DNA from: Sorlinia euscelidii
Lineage (GTDB): Bacteria > Pseudomonadota > Alphaproteobacteria > Acetobacterales > Acetobacteraceae
Length of the DNA: 64,000 bases
Reading direction: 5' to 3' (one strand)
Assembly (NCBI RefSeq): GCF_036452155.1
Contig: NZ_JAWJZY010000001.1
Shown here: piece after piece, positions 26,722 to 36,030 of the stretch
How the letters are laid out: each line of letters starts with the position of its first letter
Numbering within the stretch: position 1 is the stretch's first letter
Program-made: the position numbers and the translations under genes
Notes under the pieces: generated by a model
What the model saw: the letters and a program-made list of their open reading frames with translations, nothing else
Database searches by the model: none
Told to the model about the DNA's origin: nothing

Positions 26722-27924
26722 TTATGTCGGCGAGGAACTGCGGGAAAAGCCCCGAAGCGTCAATGCGTATGACAGACATGCTGACAGCCCGTCAACGCAT
26801 CCGCGCGCACGCCACCAATCTTCCGTCGCTTTAAGAATGGTGCCGAGCGCCTTGCCGGGTGACATGCCTTCATCCAGCAGATCGCGGCCCTGAAGGGGAA
26901 ATAAGGGCGCTTCCATCGCGCTTAGGCGCGTGCGGAATTTTTGCCAGAGCTCAATGGATGTGCCGCTCGGGTCAGCGGCCTGATCCATCCAACTCCGAAG
27001 GGTCAGTCGTTCCGGCGGCACTTCCGAGAGGGCGCGACGCAAAGCCGCGTCGTCCGCCACGGGGTCAAGCAGTGGCCGGGGTGCGTTGAGAGAATTGATG
27101 AAATCAGTATCTTCACGCGATAAGCGAAGACGTTTCACCTCGTCCGGCGCTGGGCGAAGTGCGGCCAGGCGGAGACGCGGCTCAGCCGGCGCACCAAGCG
27201 AGAGAAGATGGCTGAAAAAATGCAGGTTGGGGTGCGACACGATATGTGGCAGCACGTCCACTTCCTGCATCAGGTTGAGCACGAAGGGCGCGCGGTCAAG
27301 CACCACAATGCGCATGATTTCAGCCGCGATGCGCTCTCCGGAAAGCCGCTCAATCAGTGCATGAAGATCACGTATGGCGGTAAGCGCCGCCTGATCCGGC
27401 TTCGCCACGTCAAACCGCGCCAGAAAACGAAAAAACCGCAGGATGCGCAGCGCATCTTCCCGGATCCGCGTCTCCGCATCCCCGACAAAGCGGAGGTGCC
27501 GGGCAGCGAGATCAGCCTGGCCATCGAAATAATCATGGACCTGCCCCGCCCTGTCACAGGACATGGCATTGATGGTGAAATCGCGCCGCGCCGCGTCTTC
27601 CCGCCAGTCATCCGTCCAGGCGACAACGGCATGGCGACCATCCGTGGCGACATCGCGCCGCAATGTCGTGATTTCAAAGGCGCGGCCTTCAATGACAGAT
27701 GTCACCGTGCCATGGCGCAACCCGGTTGCGTAAACCTTGAAGCCCGCAGCCTCAAGGGTCTGCGTGACGACGTCCGGCGTCTGGGGGGTGGCGAGGTCAA
27801 AATCATGGACGGGCAAGTTTAATAAGAGATCCCGCACGCAGCCCCCGACAAGCCGCGCTTGCGGCAGGTGCTGCCAGAGCTTTTTCAGCGCCGTGTCGTG
27901 AGAGACAAGCTGTCTCAGAGACAT
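26722..27924 (-). CDS. cca: CCA tRNA nucleotidyltransferase / poly(A) polymerase family
   Basis: 400 residues. Class II nucleotidyltransferase head: LVGGCVRDLLL, then DFDLATP with the two metal Asp, ARRDFTINAMS and RIREDALRILRFFRFLARF. It adds or repairs the 3' CCA of tRNA; separation from a poly(A) polymerase of the same family is not certain by eye. The adjacent DUF1285 gene upstream (9-bp gap) is a common alphaproteobacterial neighbour. The C-terminal ~150 residues are less conserved. Confidence 0.9.
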   Translation of the reverse strand: MSLRQLVSHDTALKKLWQHLPQARLVGGCVRDLLLNLPVHDFDLATPQTPDVVTQTLEAAGFKVYATGLRHGTVTSVIEGRAFEITTLRRDVATDGRHAVVAWTDDWREDAARRDFTINAMSCDRAGQVHDYFDGQADLAARHLRFVGDAETRIREDALRILRFFRFLARFDVAKPDQAALTAIRDLHALIERLSGERIAAEIMRIVVLDRAPFVLNLMQEVDVLPHIVSHPNLHFFSHLLSLGAPAEPRLRLAALRPAPDEVKRLRLSREDTDFINSLNAPRPLLDPVADDAALRRALSEVPPERLTLRSWMDQAADPSGTSIELWQKFRTRLSAMEAPLFPLQGRDLLDEGMSPGKALGTILKATEDWWRARGCVDGLSACLSYALTLRGFSRSSSPT

Positions 27925-27933
27925 TGAGAACCT

Positions 27934-28524
27934 TTAGTCAAGGTGGGGTGCAAGGGGGAAGAAGCAATTATCGCTCCAGACACCCATACATTTCTCGCAA
28001 CCAACCTGACCGGGGACGGCAAGGGCTGCAAGCTCAAAATAAACCGCGCGCGTCAACCGCGCAAGGATTGGAAAGTCGCCGTCACCAGGGCGAAGCTGAA
28101 CGTAGGGCACGGGCGCGGCATCCGGCGTCACCATCTGACGCCATTGCGTGATAAGGGGATGCGCCGCATTGACGGAAATGATCTCATCAATATTCGTGCG
28201 CAGAGAGAGGGTCTGATGGCGGCCGCAACTTCCCTCGAAATTAAGTTCAACCGCCGTGAAGGGCGCGTCCTCAACCTGTATCATCCCCTCTTCCCGCGGG
28301 GTTTTAAGCCAGAAATGTCCCTCCTTGTCGCGTCGCAACATTGATGCGAACATGCAGACCATTTCTTTACGCTTGATGGGAGAGCCCTGATACAGCCATG
28401 TGCCTTGACGCTTTATCAGAAAAGGAAGCGCACGGCGCGCCGTCCTGCCTGGCGCGGTCGGCGCTTCTGCCACGACGTCCGACAGGACGTCTGCCCCATT
28501 TTCAGTTGTGCTGCCATCCGACAT
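27934..28524 (-). CDS. DUF1285 domain protein
   Basis: 196 residues from ATG 28524, with GGAG 7-8 bp upstream. The core motif WLYQGSPIKRKEMVCMFASMLRRD, followed by FWLKTPREEGMIQVEDAPF, identifies DUF1285. The C-terminus contains CEKCMGVWSDNCFF, a Cys-rich end that might bind metal. Function of the family is not established. First gene of the leftward group and divergent from moxR, with 91 bp between starts for both promoters. Confidence 0.85.
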   Translation of the reverse strand: MSDGSTTENGADVLSDVVAEAPTAPGRTARRALPFLIKRQGTWLYQGSPIKRKEMVCMFASMLRRDKEGHFWLKTPREEGMIQVEDAPFTAVELNFEGSCGRHQTLSLRTNIDEIISVNAAHPLITQWRQMVTPDAAPVPYVQLRPGDGDFPILARLTRAVYFELAALAVPGQVGCEKCMGVWSDNCFFPLAPHLD

Positions 28525-28615
28525 CTGCGTCTCCAAACCTTTTATCCTCCTCCATCCCGCTTATGTGGTAACGGAAGTCTCGCGATAAAACCCCTTAGCG
28601 ATAAGAGTGATAACT

Positions 28616-29626
28616 ATGACCGATCACAGCGTCGAAACACAATCCGGGAAAGGTGATGCCCTCCTCGCGCAGGCCGATCGGTTGGTGGCGCGCCTTTCTG
28701 ACGCGCGTGATGCGATCGGGCGCATAATCTTTGGCCAGGAGGCGGTGATCGAGCATCTGCTTACCGCCGTCCTGTCCGGGGGACACGCGCTTTTGCTTGG
28801 TGTGCCGGGACTGGGGAAAACGTTACTGGTGTCAACCGCCGCGCGCATTCTGGGCCTTGATACGAAGCGCATTCAATTCACGCCCGACCTCATGCCGTCC
28901 GATATCACCGGCAGCGAAATATTGGCGGAGACGCCGTCCGGTCAACGCGGCTTTCGCTTTATCCCCGGGCCGATCTTCACCCAGATGCTTCTGGCGGACG
29001 AAATCAACCGCGCCAGCCCCCGCACGCAATCTGCGCTGCTTCAGGCGATGCAGGAATATCGTGTGACGCAATCCGGGGAGGAGCACGCGCTGCCCCGACC
29101 TTTTCACGTCCTTGCCACCCAGAACCCGCTGGATATGGAGGGGACTTATCCCCTCCCGGAAGCGCAGCTTGACCGCTTCATGCTGTGCATCAAGCTGACA
29201 TATCCGCACGCTGATGCGGAAAAACGTATGCTTGTCGCTACAACGGGTGTCAAAAAAACCGAGATTGCGCCGCTCTTTTCCGCCGAGACCCTTCTCGCCG
29301 CGCAACATCTTATCCGCAGCCTGCCAGTGGGAGAGAAGATTACCGATGCGATCATCCATCTGGTGCGAGAGCTGAGACCGGAAACCTCTCACCTGCCGGA
29401 GGCGCAACATCTTGCTTATGGCCCCGGGCCGCGCGCGGCCCAGTCCTTAATGCTCGCCTGCCGCGCACGCGCCCTGCTGACGGGACGCCTCTCCCCCAAT
29501 ATCGCCGATATTGAAGCCCTGGCGCAGGTGACACTGAGCCACCGCATGGGACTCAAATTCACCGCGGAATCAGCCGGGATCACGATTGATTCCGTCATCG
29601 CCAGCGCTGTCCGTCGACTTGCCTGA
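28616..29626 (+). CDS. MoxR-family AAA+ ATPase
   Basis: 336 residues from ATG 28616. Walker A GVPGLGKT (about residues 61-68), Walker B LLADEINRA, sensor-1 VLATQNP, and the MoxR-specific LPEAQLDRFMLCIKL. MoxR ATPases act as chaperones that insert metals or assemble complexes together with von Willebrand-type proteins. It heads a four-gene operon with DUF58, BatA/DUF4159 and a large membrane protein, the classic MoxR-DUF58 arrangement. Confidence 0.93.
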   Translation: MTDHSVETQSGKGDALLAQADRLVARLSDARDAIGRIIFGQEAVIEHLLTAVLSGGHALLLGVPGLGKTLLVSTAARILGLDTKRIQFTPDLMPSDITGSEILAETPSGQRGFRFIPGPIFTQMLLADEINRASPRTQSALLQAMQEYRVTQSGEEHALPRPFHVLATQNPLDMEGTYPLPEAQLDRFMLCIKLTYPHADAEKRMLVATTGVKKTEIAPLFSAETLLAAQHLIRSLPVGEKITDAIIHLVRELRPETSHLPEAQHLAYGPGPRAAQSLMLACRARALLTGRLSPNIADIEALAQVTLSHRMGLKFTAESAGITIDSVIASAVRRLA

Positions 29627-29627
29627 C

Positions 29628-30554
29628 GTGTGGGATTTCTCAAGAATCTCTTCATTTTTCTCTGGGGGCCGCAAGGCGGAAGAGTATTTGTCGGCGCCTC
29701 CCGACGGAGCTACGGATTTGCCGGCCCTGCTTCTGCAGGCGCAGAACGTAGTCAGCCGCCTCGAGTCCGGCACGCATCGTCGCAGGCGCGCGGGGATGGG
29801 GCAGGATTTCTGGCAATTCCGGTTGGCGCAACCGCATGAACCTTCACGTCACATAGATTGGCGTCAATCCGCCCGCTCCCGACAATTATGGGTGCGGCAG
29901 AAGGAAGCCGAAACCCAGCGAAGCCTCGCTTTATGGTGCGATGTCAGCGCCTCCATGCAATGGCGCTCCAGGGCGCGCCTTCCCCTGAAGCGCGACGTGG
30001 CGTTTATCGCAGCAATCGCACTGGGCGGCGCAGCTTTAAAGGGTGGTGAAAATGTCGCCCTCACCGCCCGCGGCACGAAAGCGCAACCTTTCCGCACGGC
30101 ACGCGCCCTTGCCGCCCTTGGCGAGAGATTGGTCGCCTGCCAGCAGGCGCAAAGTCCTGACGCGGGCGATGTGCCGCCTTCCTCAGAAATCGTGTTGGTC
30201 AGCGATTTCCTCTGGTCGGTTGACCAGATTGAAGAGACGCTCGCAGGTTTGAGCCCTCTGGGGCGGCATCTCCATCTGATCTGCGTGCTTGACCCCGCCG
30301 AAATCTCTCTGCCTTTTCGCGGTTTTACCGCCCTTTCCGACAGTTCAGCCGCGATACGCCATCGCATGTCCATTGATGATGACGTCGCTCGGACTTATGA
30401 GAAATCCCTGCGCGATCATCTGGATGCGCTGCGTCACTTCATCGTGCAGCGCGGCGGGAGCTTCACGCTGATGCCGACCAACGGTGATGTCGCGTCAATG
30501 TTAAGGCCGCTCCACGCCAGATTATCGGCCCGAACGCATGGAGAAGCGCGATGA
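29628..30554 (+). CDS. DUF58 domain protein (MoxR partner)
   Basis: About 308 residues if started at GTG 29628, one base after the moxR stop; TTG 29619 is also possible and the true start is unclear. The DUF58 core (EPSRHIDWRQSARSRQLWVRQKE) is followed by SLALWCDVSASM, a degenerate MIDAS-like motif of the VWA fold, and VLVSDFLW. Such proteins bind metals through the VWA-like domain and work with MoxR. Its stop overlaps the next ATG by four bases. Confidence 0.88.
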   Translation: MWDFSRISSFFSGGRKAEEYLSAPPDGATDLPALLLQAQNVVSRLESGTHRRRRAGMGQDFWQFRLAQPHEPSRHIDWRQSARSRQLWVRQKEAETQRSLALWCDVSASMQWRSRARLPLKRDVAFIAAIALGGAALKGGENVALTARGTKAQPFRTARALAALGERLVACQQAQSPDAGDVPPSSEIVLVSDFLWSVDQIEETLAGLSPLGRHLHLICVLDPAEISLPFRGFTALSDSSAAIRHRMSIDDDVARTYEKSLRDHLDALRHFIVQRGGSFTLMPTNGDVASMLRPLHARLSARTHGEAR

Positions 30555-33232
30555 CGTTTTTACATCCGCTTCTGCTTCTCGCCCTGCTGGTTTTGCCATT
30601 TGCCTATTGGGTCACGCGGATGGCGCCGCCACCTGCGAAACAATATATTTTTCCGCCACTGAAAATCCTGCAATCCATTCAGGTCCGGCGATCCACGCCT
30701 GCGCGGGCGTCAATCTGGCTTTTCATTTTGCGGTCGGTTGCACTTGCGTTGATCATTCTCGGCCTCGCCCATCCCATCTGGTCACCGAAAGCGGCCCAGG
30801 ACGGGTGGCGAAATGACGATATCACCCTCATCATTGATAATGGCTGGGCGGCCTATCCCAATCAGACGCTGATCCGCGAAACGATTTTGCGCCTGGGTAA
30901 AAACAGCTTCGCGCACGGCCATGCCGTGACGTTGGTCGCCACCGCGCGTCAGGATGATGGCAGCTTTACCGGCCCGGTGGTCTCACATGATCTGAGCCTT
31001 CTGCGCGCGCATCTTCAGCGCGTCCGGCCCCGCCCCTGGCCGACAGAACGTGCTCAGGCACTCAAGGATGTCGCGTTGGGCGGTCGCACTGTGCTGTTGC
31101 TTTCAGACGGTGTCGCGACGGATGACGACGCTTCCTTCCGCGCGCAACTCCAGTCGGCATCACGATGGTTCACCTTGACCCTCCCGGATCGCGACATATT
31201 CTCGCTCAAAACGGTCGGCGAAGGTAATCATTCCCCGCGCTTCTTGATCTCGCGCCTGGGGACGGCGCCGACTGAACTCGACGTCGTGGCCGAGACAGCG
31301 AGTCATTTCACTTTGCGGCGTGATCATATTGTGCTGACCGCCGGCCAGAAAAGCCTCGAATGGCAAAGCAACCTCCCGGCGCCCGTACAACGGAAAATGG
31401 CACGCGTGTCGCTCCGTCTTTCTGACGGGCATCAAGCTGGCCCCGCCAGTATCTTTCTGATGAATGACTCGCGCCAGCGTCATCCTGTAGGGTTGCTACT
31501 GGCGCCAGGTCAGGGCGATGACATCAACACGCCCTCATTTTATCTGCGTCATGCCTTGTCACAGATTTCAGACATGCGGCAGGGGCGGCTGGATCAACTC
31601 CTTGCGCAGAAATTATCCGTTATCATCTGGCCTTCCCAGACGGCCTTACGCACTGATGACCAGCACCGCCTGAAGGATTTCGTGATGCAGGGCGGCTGGC
31701 TGGTACGATTCGTCAGCACGGTAGACGCTGCGATGGGGGAAAATCAGGACGGATCGCCCGAAAACAGTCTCCTGCCCGTGCGCCTTGTCGGGAATCTGCG
31801 GGATCTCGACAGCGTCATGTCGTGGGAAAAACCTCAAACCCTCGCCGCTTTTCCACCCGCCTCACCTTTTAACGGACTTGTGCCACCGGGCGATCTCGTC
31901 ATTCGCAGGACGGTCATCGCCCAGCCCGACCCGGAATTGCCCGGCAGGATATGGGCCCGATTGACGGACGGCACGCCTCTCGTCACCGCCAGAAATCTCG
32001 GCCGCGGCGAGATTGTGCTGTTTCATGCGGATAGCGGCCCGGAATGGAGCAACCTGCCCCTCACCGGACTTTTCCCCGATATGCTGGATCGTATCGTGCG
32101 GCGCTCAACGGGTGTGACGGCTGAATCCACGGCCGATAAGTGGCCACCCCTCCAGCTTTTGGGCGATGAGGGCGATTTGCGGAAAGCTGTGGATGGCGTT
32201 CAACCTCTCACAGCTTCGACCCTCACCGTGACGCGCCCGGGCCCGGCCCACCCACCGGGCATGTATGGCATGCAGGGCGCGGCGCACGCCTATAATCTCG
32301 GCCCTTTTGTGACGCCGCTCCAGCGTGAAACAATGACGGGACGTGTCATTTCGGCGGGACAGCTGACGCCGACACATGATGCGGGCGCGGCGCTTGTTCT
32401 GATCGGCGTGCTTTGCCTGCTTGCGGACATCATTTTACGCGCGCGGCATCTGGGCCTGATGATTTTCGGCGTGCTAGTTTTTCTAGGTTTCTCCGCACGC
32501 CCTGCGGTAACCGCGGCACAAGCGACCTCCGTTGCGGAGGCGGCGCGCGCCACGCGCCTCGCCTATATACTGACCGGGCAGGAAACGCTGGACGCCGTGT
32601 CGCGCCAAGGCATGAAAGGGATTTCCGATTATGCATCTGACCGGACATCCGCCAGACTGGCGGCACCGGATGGCGTGCGGCCGGGGGAGGATGACCTCGC
32701 GCCCTATCCCCTCCTTTACTGGCCTATCGACGCGCAGACAAAATTTGAGGCCAAACGTAACGCGGCGCTTGAAGACTTCATCGCCCATGGGGGCATGCTT
32801 CTGATCGACATCATTGATGCGGGGGAAGAGGATGATGACGCTTTAGCAGCGCAGCGCCACCTTGCTGAGGTCACGCGCGGCATTCACCTTCCCGCTTTGG
32901 CGAAATTGGATGCACGGCATATTCTTGCCCATTGCTTCTACATCCTGCGCAGCTTTCCCGGGCGTTATGCGGGGAAGGCCGTCTGGGTGGCGCGGAATGC
33001 GGACCCGAATAATGACAGTGTCAGCCCGGTCATTATCGGGCAGGCAGACTGGGCGCGGGCCTGGGCGGTGGATGATCAGGGCAATCACCCCTATGCCGTC
33101 ATCCCCGGTCGTGATCGCCAGCGCACCCTTGCGGAACGTTTCGGCGTCAACATCATCATTTATGCCCTGACCGGCAATTATAAGCAGGATCAAATGAAAG
33201 TCCCCGCTCTGCTCAAGCGGCTTCAGCCATGA
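30551..33232 (+). CDS. BatA-like membrane protein with C-terminal DUF4159
   Basis: 893 residues. The N-terminal ~90 residues match the BatA 'aerotolerance' N-terminal region with two membrane spans (residues ~3-22 and ~57-78). A degenerate VWA-like region follows (DDITLIIDNGWAAYP), and a large periplasmic part. Two further spans lie near residues 615-655. The last ~220 residues are DUF4159 (RLAYILTGQETLDAV, YPLLYWPID, GGMLLIDIID). The protein is membrane-bound and presumably works with the MoxR and DUF58 proteins. Overlaps both neighbours by ATGA. Confidence 0.85.
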   Translation: MTFLHPLLLLALLVLPFAYWVTRMAPPPAKQYIFPPLKILQSIQVRRSTPARASIWLFILRSVALALIILGLAHPIWSPKAAQDGWRNDDITLIIDNGWAAYPNQTLIRETILRLGKNSFAHGHAVTLVATARQDDGSFTGPVVSHDLSLLRAHLQRVRPRPWPTERAQALKDVALGGRTVLLLSDGVATDDDASFRAQLQSASRWFTLTLPDRDIFSLKTVGEGNHSPRFLISRLGTAPTELDVVAETASHFTLRRDHIVLTAGQKSLEWQSNLPAPVQRKMARVSLRLSDGHQAGPASIFLMNDSRQRHPVGLLLAPGQGDDINTPSFYLRHALSQISDMRQGRLDQLLAQKLSVIIWPSQTALRTDDQHRLKDFVMQGGWLVRFVSTVDAAMGENQDGSPENSLLPVRLVGNLRDLDSVMSWEKPQTLAAFPPASPFNGLVPPGDLVIRRTVIAQPDPELPGRIWARLTDGTPLVTARNLGRGEIVLFHADSGPEWSNLPLTGLFPDMLDRIVRRSTGVTAESTADKWPPLQLLGDEGDLRKAVDGVQPLTASTLTVTRPGPAHPPGMYGMQGAAHAYNLGPFVTPLQRETMTGRVISAGQLTPTHDAGAALVLIGVLCLLADIILRARHLGLMIFGVLVFLGFSARPAVTAAQATSVAEAARATRLAYILTGQETLDAVSRQGMKGISDYASDRTSARLAAPDGVRPGEDDLAPYPLLYWPIDAQTKFEAKRNAALEDFIAHGGMLLIDIIDAGEEDDDALAAQRHLAEVTRGIHLPALAKLDARHILAHCFYILRSFPGRYAGKAVWVARNADPNNDSVSPVIIGQADWARAWAVDDQGNHPYAVIPGRDRQRTLAERFGVNIIIYALTGNYKQDQMKVPALLKRLQP

Positions 33233-35286
33233 CAACGCTTTCTTTCTCGCCGCTCCTTCCATGGCTCGTCGTAATCCCTTTTCTGGTGATCTGCCTTGGG
33301 TTTTCCACCTATGCTGTGTTTCGTCGCATGCGGGGTGCGATACCGCGCTTTTTAACCTTCCTGATCGCCGGAATATGGCTTCTCAATCCCATTTCTCACC
33401 GGATCGCGTATAAGCCGGGTGCCTCAGATGTATATGTCGTGCTTGACGAATCGCCCTCCATGCAGATGGCGCATCGCCAGGCGGAAGCGCGCGCGGCCCT
33501 TGAGAAAATAAGGAATGCGGCAGGGCAGGAAAGCGGCCTCAACCTCAAAATCATTCATGCGACCGATTCAGGATCGGAAGGCACGACGCTTTTCACCGAC
33601 CTGCAAAATGCGGTGACTGACCCACGTCGTTTCGCCGGGGCCATTTTCATCACGGATGGCATGGTGCATGACGCGCCGCCCAGATTGCCGAGAATTTTCG
33701 CCGCCGATACGGGGCGCGGGCCCCGACCTCTCAACGTCGTCCTGACCGGGAAGAAGGAGGAAACGGACCGGCAGATCATGGTGTTGGAAGCGCCGACATA
33801 CGGCATTGTCGGCAAAGATGCATCAATCGTCATCAAAGTCATCGATCACGGGAGCACGGAGAAGCACAAGGCGCAGGTAAGTTTGCAGGCGGGCCACGCC
33901 GCGCCGCAACATGTTACCGTTGAAACCGGCCATGCTGAGACGCTCAAAGTACCGGTGAAAGCGGCCGGGGACATGCCGGTGGTCATCCAGGTTTCACCGT
34001 TGCAGGGTGAGATGACCACGGCGAATAATATCGAAACACTCCACATCAACGGCATTCGGGAGCGGCTCAAGGTGCTTCTCGTCTCCGGTGCGCCCAATCC
34101 GGGGGAACGCGTGTGGCGGCGTCTCCTCCGCTCCGACCCGGCCGTTGATCTCGTGCATTTCACGATCCTGCGTGCGCCGGAGCAGGATGATGGCACATCA
34201 ACGGATGAGATGGCGCTGGTCGTCTTCCCCACACAGGCGCTCTTCGAGAAGAAGATTGATCAGTTTGATCTCATCATTCTGGATGGTTTCAAGACGATGG
34301 GCCTGTTGCCGGACGCTTATATGGAAAATATCGCGCGCTTCGTGCAGGGCGGCGGTGGACTGTTATTACTCACGGGACCGGAATTTCTTGAAGATGGCTC
34401 CCTGAAAGACACGCCGCTTGCGCAGATCCTGCCGGCGACGGCGGAGGCTCATGGCGTGATGGACCGCAAATTTGTCCCGCAACTGACGCCGCTGGGTCAA
34501 CGCCACCCTGTCGTCAATGGCTTGCCCCCGCATTGGGGCCCCTGGTACCGCGCTTTGAATGTCGCGCCCGCCTCCGTTAAGGGCGATGTTGTCATGAAGG
34601 GACCGGACGAGAACCCCCTCCTCGTCCTCGGCCAGGCGGGAGAGGGACGCGTCGCCATGCTGTTTTCCGATCAGATCTGGCTCTGGTCCCGTGGGGAGGG
34701 GGGCGGCGGCCCGCAGGCGCAACTCCTGCGCCGGCTGGCCCATTGGTTGATGAAGGAGCCAGCCCTCGAAGCGGAACAACTTTCGGGCCAGATCTCCGGG
34801 AACCGGCTCGACATCACCCGGCACAGTCTGCAACCGCGAATCGACGAGCCTGTCGAGGTGACACGGCCTGACTCAAGTCATTTCACGCTGTCTCTTCATT
34901 CTGATGGGAAGGGCGCATTCACGAACCATGCTGTAGTCCAGCCAAGCCCCGGTATCTGGCGCCTCAAGCAGGGGGATCTTGAATCATTCGTTCTGCCGGA
35001 ACATGCTGAAACGCTTGAAGGGCAGGATCTGCGTGCGACGTCATCGCGACTTGATCCTCTGGTGCAGCAATCATCCGGGCACATCGTCTGGTCGAATAAT
35101 TTCGATGCTGAGACAAGGCTTTCGCTTCACCCCGGACGGTATGGACGCTCCGTCTGGGCCTTCCCGCCAGGGCGTGAAGCTGACCCGTCCCGCATGAAAA
35201 CCCGCCAGATCCTGCCACCGTGGATAAGCGCGCTTTCTATTATTTTCTGCATCTTCTTCGCCTGGTGGCGGGAACGAAAAATCTGA
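33229..35286 (+). CDS. Large membrane protein with VWA/glutamine-amidotransferase-like region
   Basis: 685 residues. Membrane spans lie near residues 8-28 and 40-56, and at the C-terminal end (LPPWISALSIIFCIFFAWW), so most of the protein faces the periplasm. The segment DVYVVLDESPSMQMA resembles a degraded MIDAS (DxSxS) motif. The central FDLIILDGFKTMG..GGGLLLLTGPEF region resembles the class-I amidotransferase-like fold (COG5426 type) seen in this operon type, without an obvious catalytic Cys. Fourth gene of the MoxR operon, overlapping the previous gene by ATGA. Confidence 0.78.
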   Translation: MTTLSFSPLLPWLVVIPFLVICLGFSTYAVFRRMRGAIPRFLTFLIAGIWLLNPISHRIAYKPGASDVYVVLDESPSMQMAHRQAEARAALEKIRNAAGQESGLNLKIIHATDSGSEGTTLFTDLQNAVTDPRRFAGAIFITDGMVHDAPPRLPRIFAADTGRGPRPLNVVLTGKKEETDRQIMVLEAPTYGIVGKDASIVIKVIDHGSTEKHKAQVSLQAGHAAPQHVTVETGHAETLKVPVKAAGDMPVVIQVSPLQGEMTTANNIETLHINGIRERLKVLLVSGAPNPGERVWRRLLRSDPAVDLVHFTILRAPEQDDGTSTDEMALVVFPTQALFEKKIDQFDLIILDGFKTMGLLPDAYMENIARFVQGGGGLLLLTGPEFLEDGSLKDTPLAQILPATAEAHGVMDRKFVPQLTPLGQRHPVVNGLPPHWGPWYRALNVAPASVKGDVVMKGPDENPLLVLGQAGEGRVAMLFSDQIWLWSRGEGGGGPQAQLLRRLAHWLMKEPALEAEQLSGQISGNRLDITRHSLQPRIDEPVEVTRPDSSHFTLSLHSDGKGAFTNHAVVQPSPGIWRLKQGDLESFVLPEHAETLEGQDLRATSSRLDPLVQQSSGHIVWSNNFDAETRLSLHPGRYGRSVWAFPPGREADPSRMKTRQILPPWISALSIIFCIFFAWWRERKI

Positions 35287-35369
35287 ACGGCATGTTTATA
35301 GGCTGTGCGCCACGCATTAAGTTGGCGAGGGGTATCGATTTATATTCGCTTCAAGGCTAAGAGAGTAGA

Positions 35370-35993
35370 ATGTCTGCCAATCGACCTGCATTTCCGTTGA
35401 GCCCCCTGCCGCGCTTTTTGCTTATCGCCATATTGGGACTTAGCGCCTGGGTGACATTGCCCGCCACTTCTGTCCTCGGGCAAACGGCGGATGAGGCGGA
35501 GGCAGAGCAGGAAGCGGCGGAAGCCCAGAAAGCGGCGGAAGCCCGTCGCGCCGCGAAAGCAGCGGCGCCGCCCTCCGCCCTACCCGGTGCGGACACGCAG
35601 GAGCAGGATGCCGGTCACGCGAATCGCGACCTTAACCCGACCGACGCTTTATATGATGCGGTCAATCGCGGCAGCCTCAACGCAGCGAAGGAAGCGCTGG
35701 GACGTGGCGCCAATATTTACGCGCATAATATCCTCGACCAGACGCCACTTGACCTGGCGATCGACCTTAATCGCAAGGATATTATTTTCCTGCTCCTATC
35801 GATGCGCGGCTCCGACTCAACGGGTCGGCTTGCCAATTTTGATGAAGATGTTTCCGACGCAAATGCCGCCGAAGGCCACCGCCTCTCGGTAAAGGCTGAG
35901 ATGCGGCAGAAGGCCAGGCCGGTGCATCATTATGACGTTTCAGGCGGCCACGCCGCGCCGGAAGTCGGCTTTCTGGGTTTCGGGTCGAAGTAA
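35370..35993 (+). CDS. Exported ankyrin-repeat-like protein
   Basis: 207 residues. An N-terminal signal peptide ends near residue 37 (SVLGQ). An Ala/Glu-rich charged stretch follows (about 38-65). An ankyrin-like unit covers about residues 92-150 (ALYDAVNRGSLNAAKEALGRGANI, QTPLDLAIDLNRKDI). The C-terminal 50 residues have no recognisable domain. Function unknown. It lies 83 bp after the MoxR operon and may have its own promoter. A strong terminator follows. Confidence 0.75.
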   Translation: MSANRPAFPLSPLPRFLLIAILGLSAWVTLPATSVLGQTADEAEAEQEAAEAQKAAEARRAAKAAAPPSALPGADTQEQDAGHANRDLNPTDALYDAVNRGSLNAAKEALGRGANIYAHNILDQTPLDLAIDLNRKDIIFLLLSMRGSDSTGRLANFDEDVSDANAAEGHRLSVKAEMRQKARPVHHYDVSGGHAAPEVGFLGFGSK

Positions 35994-35997
35994 CAAG

Positions 35998-36026
35998 GCG
36001 GCCCCTTCAGGAGGCCGCTTTATTTT
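35998..36026 (+). terminator. Rho-independent terminator after the ankyrin-like gene
   Basis: GCGGCC at 35998-36003 pairs with GGCCGC at 36013-36018 across a nine-base loop, and TTTATTTT follows directly. Orientation is rightward; the opposite strand has no T tract. It also separates this gene from the convergent ccrM. Confidence 0.85.
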
Positions 36027-36030
36027 GCCG

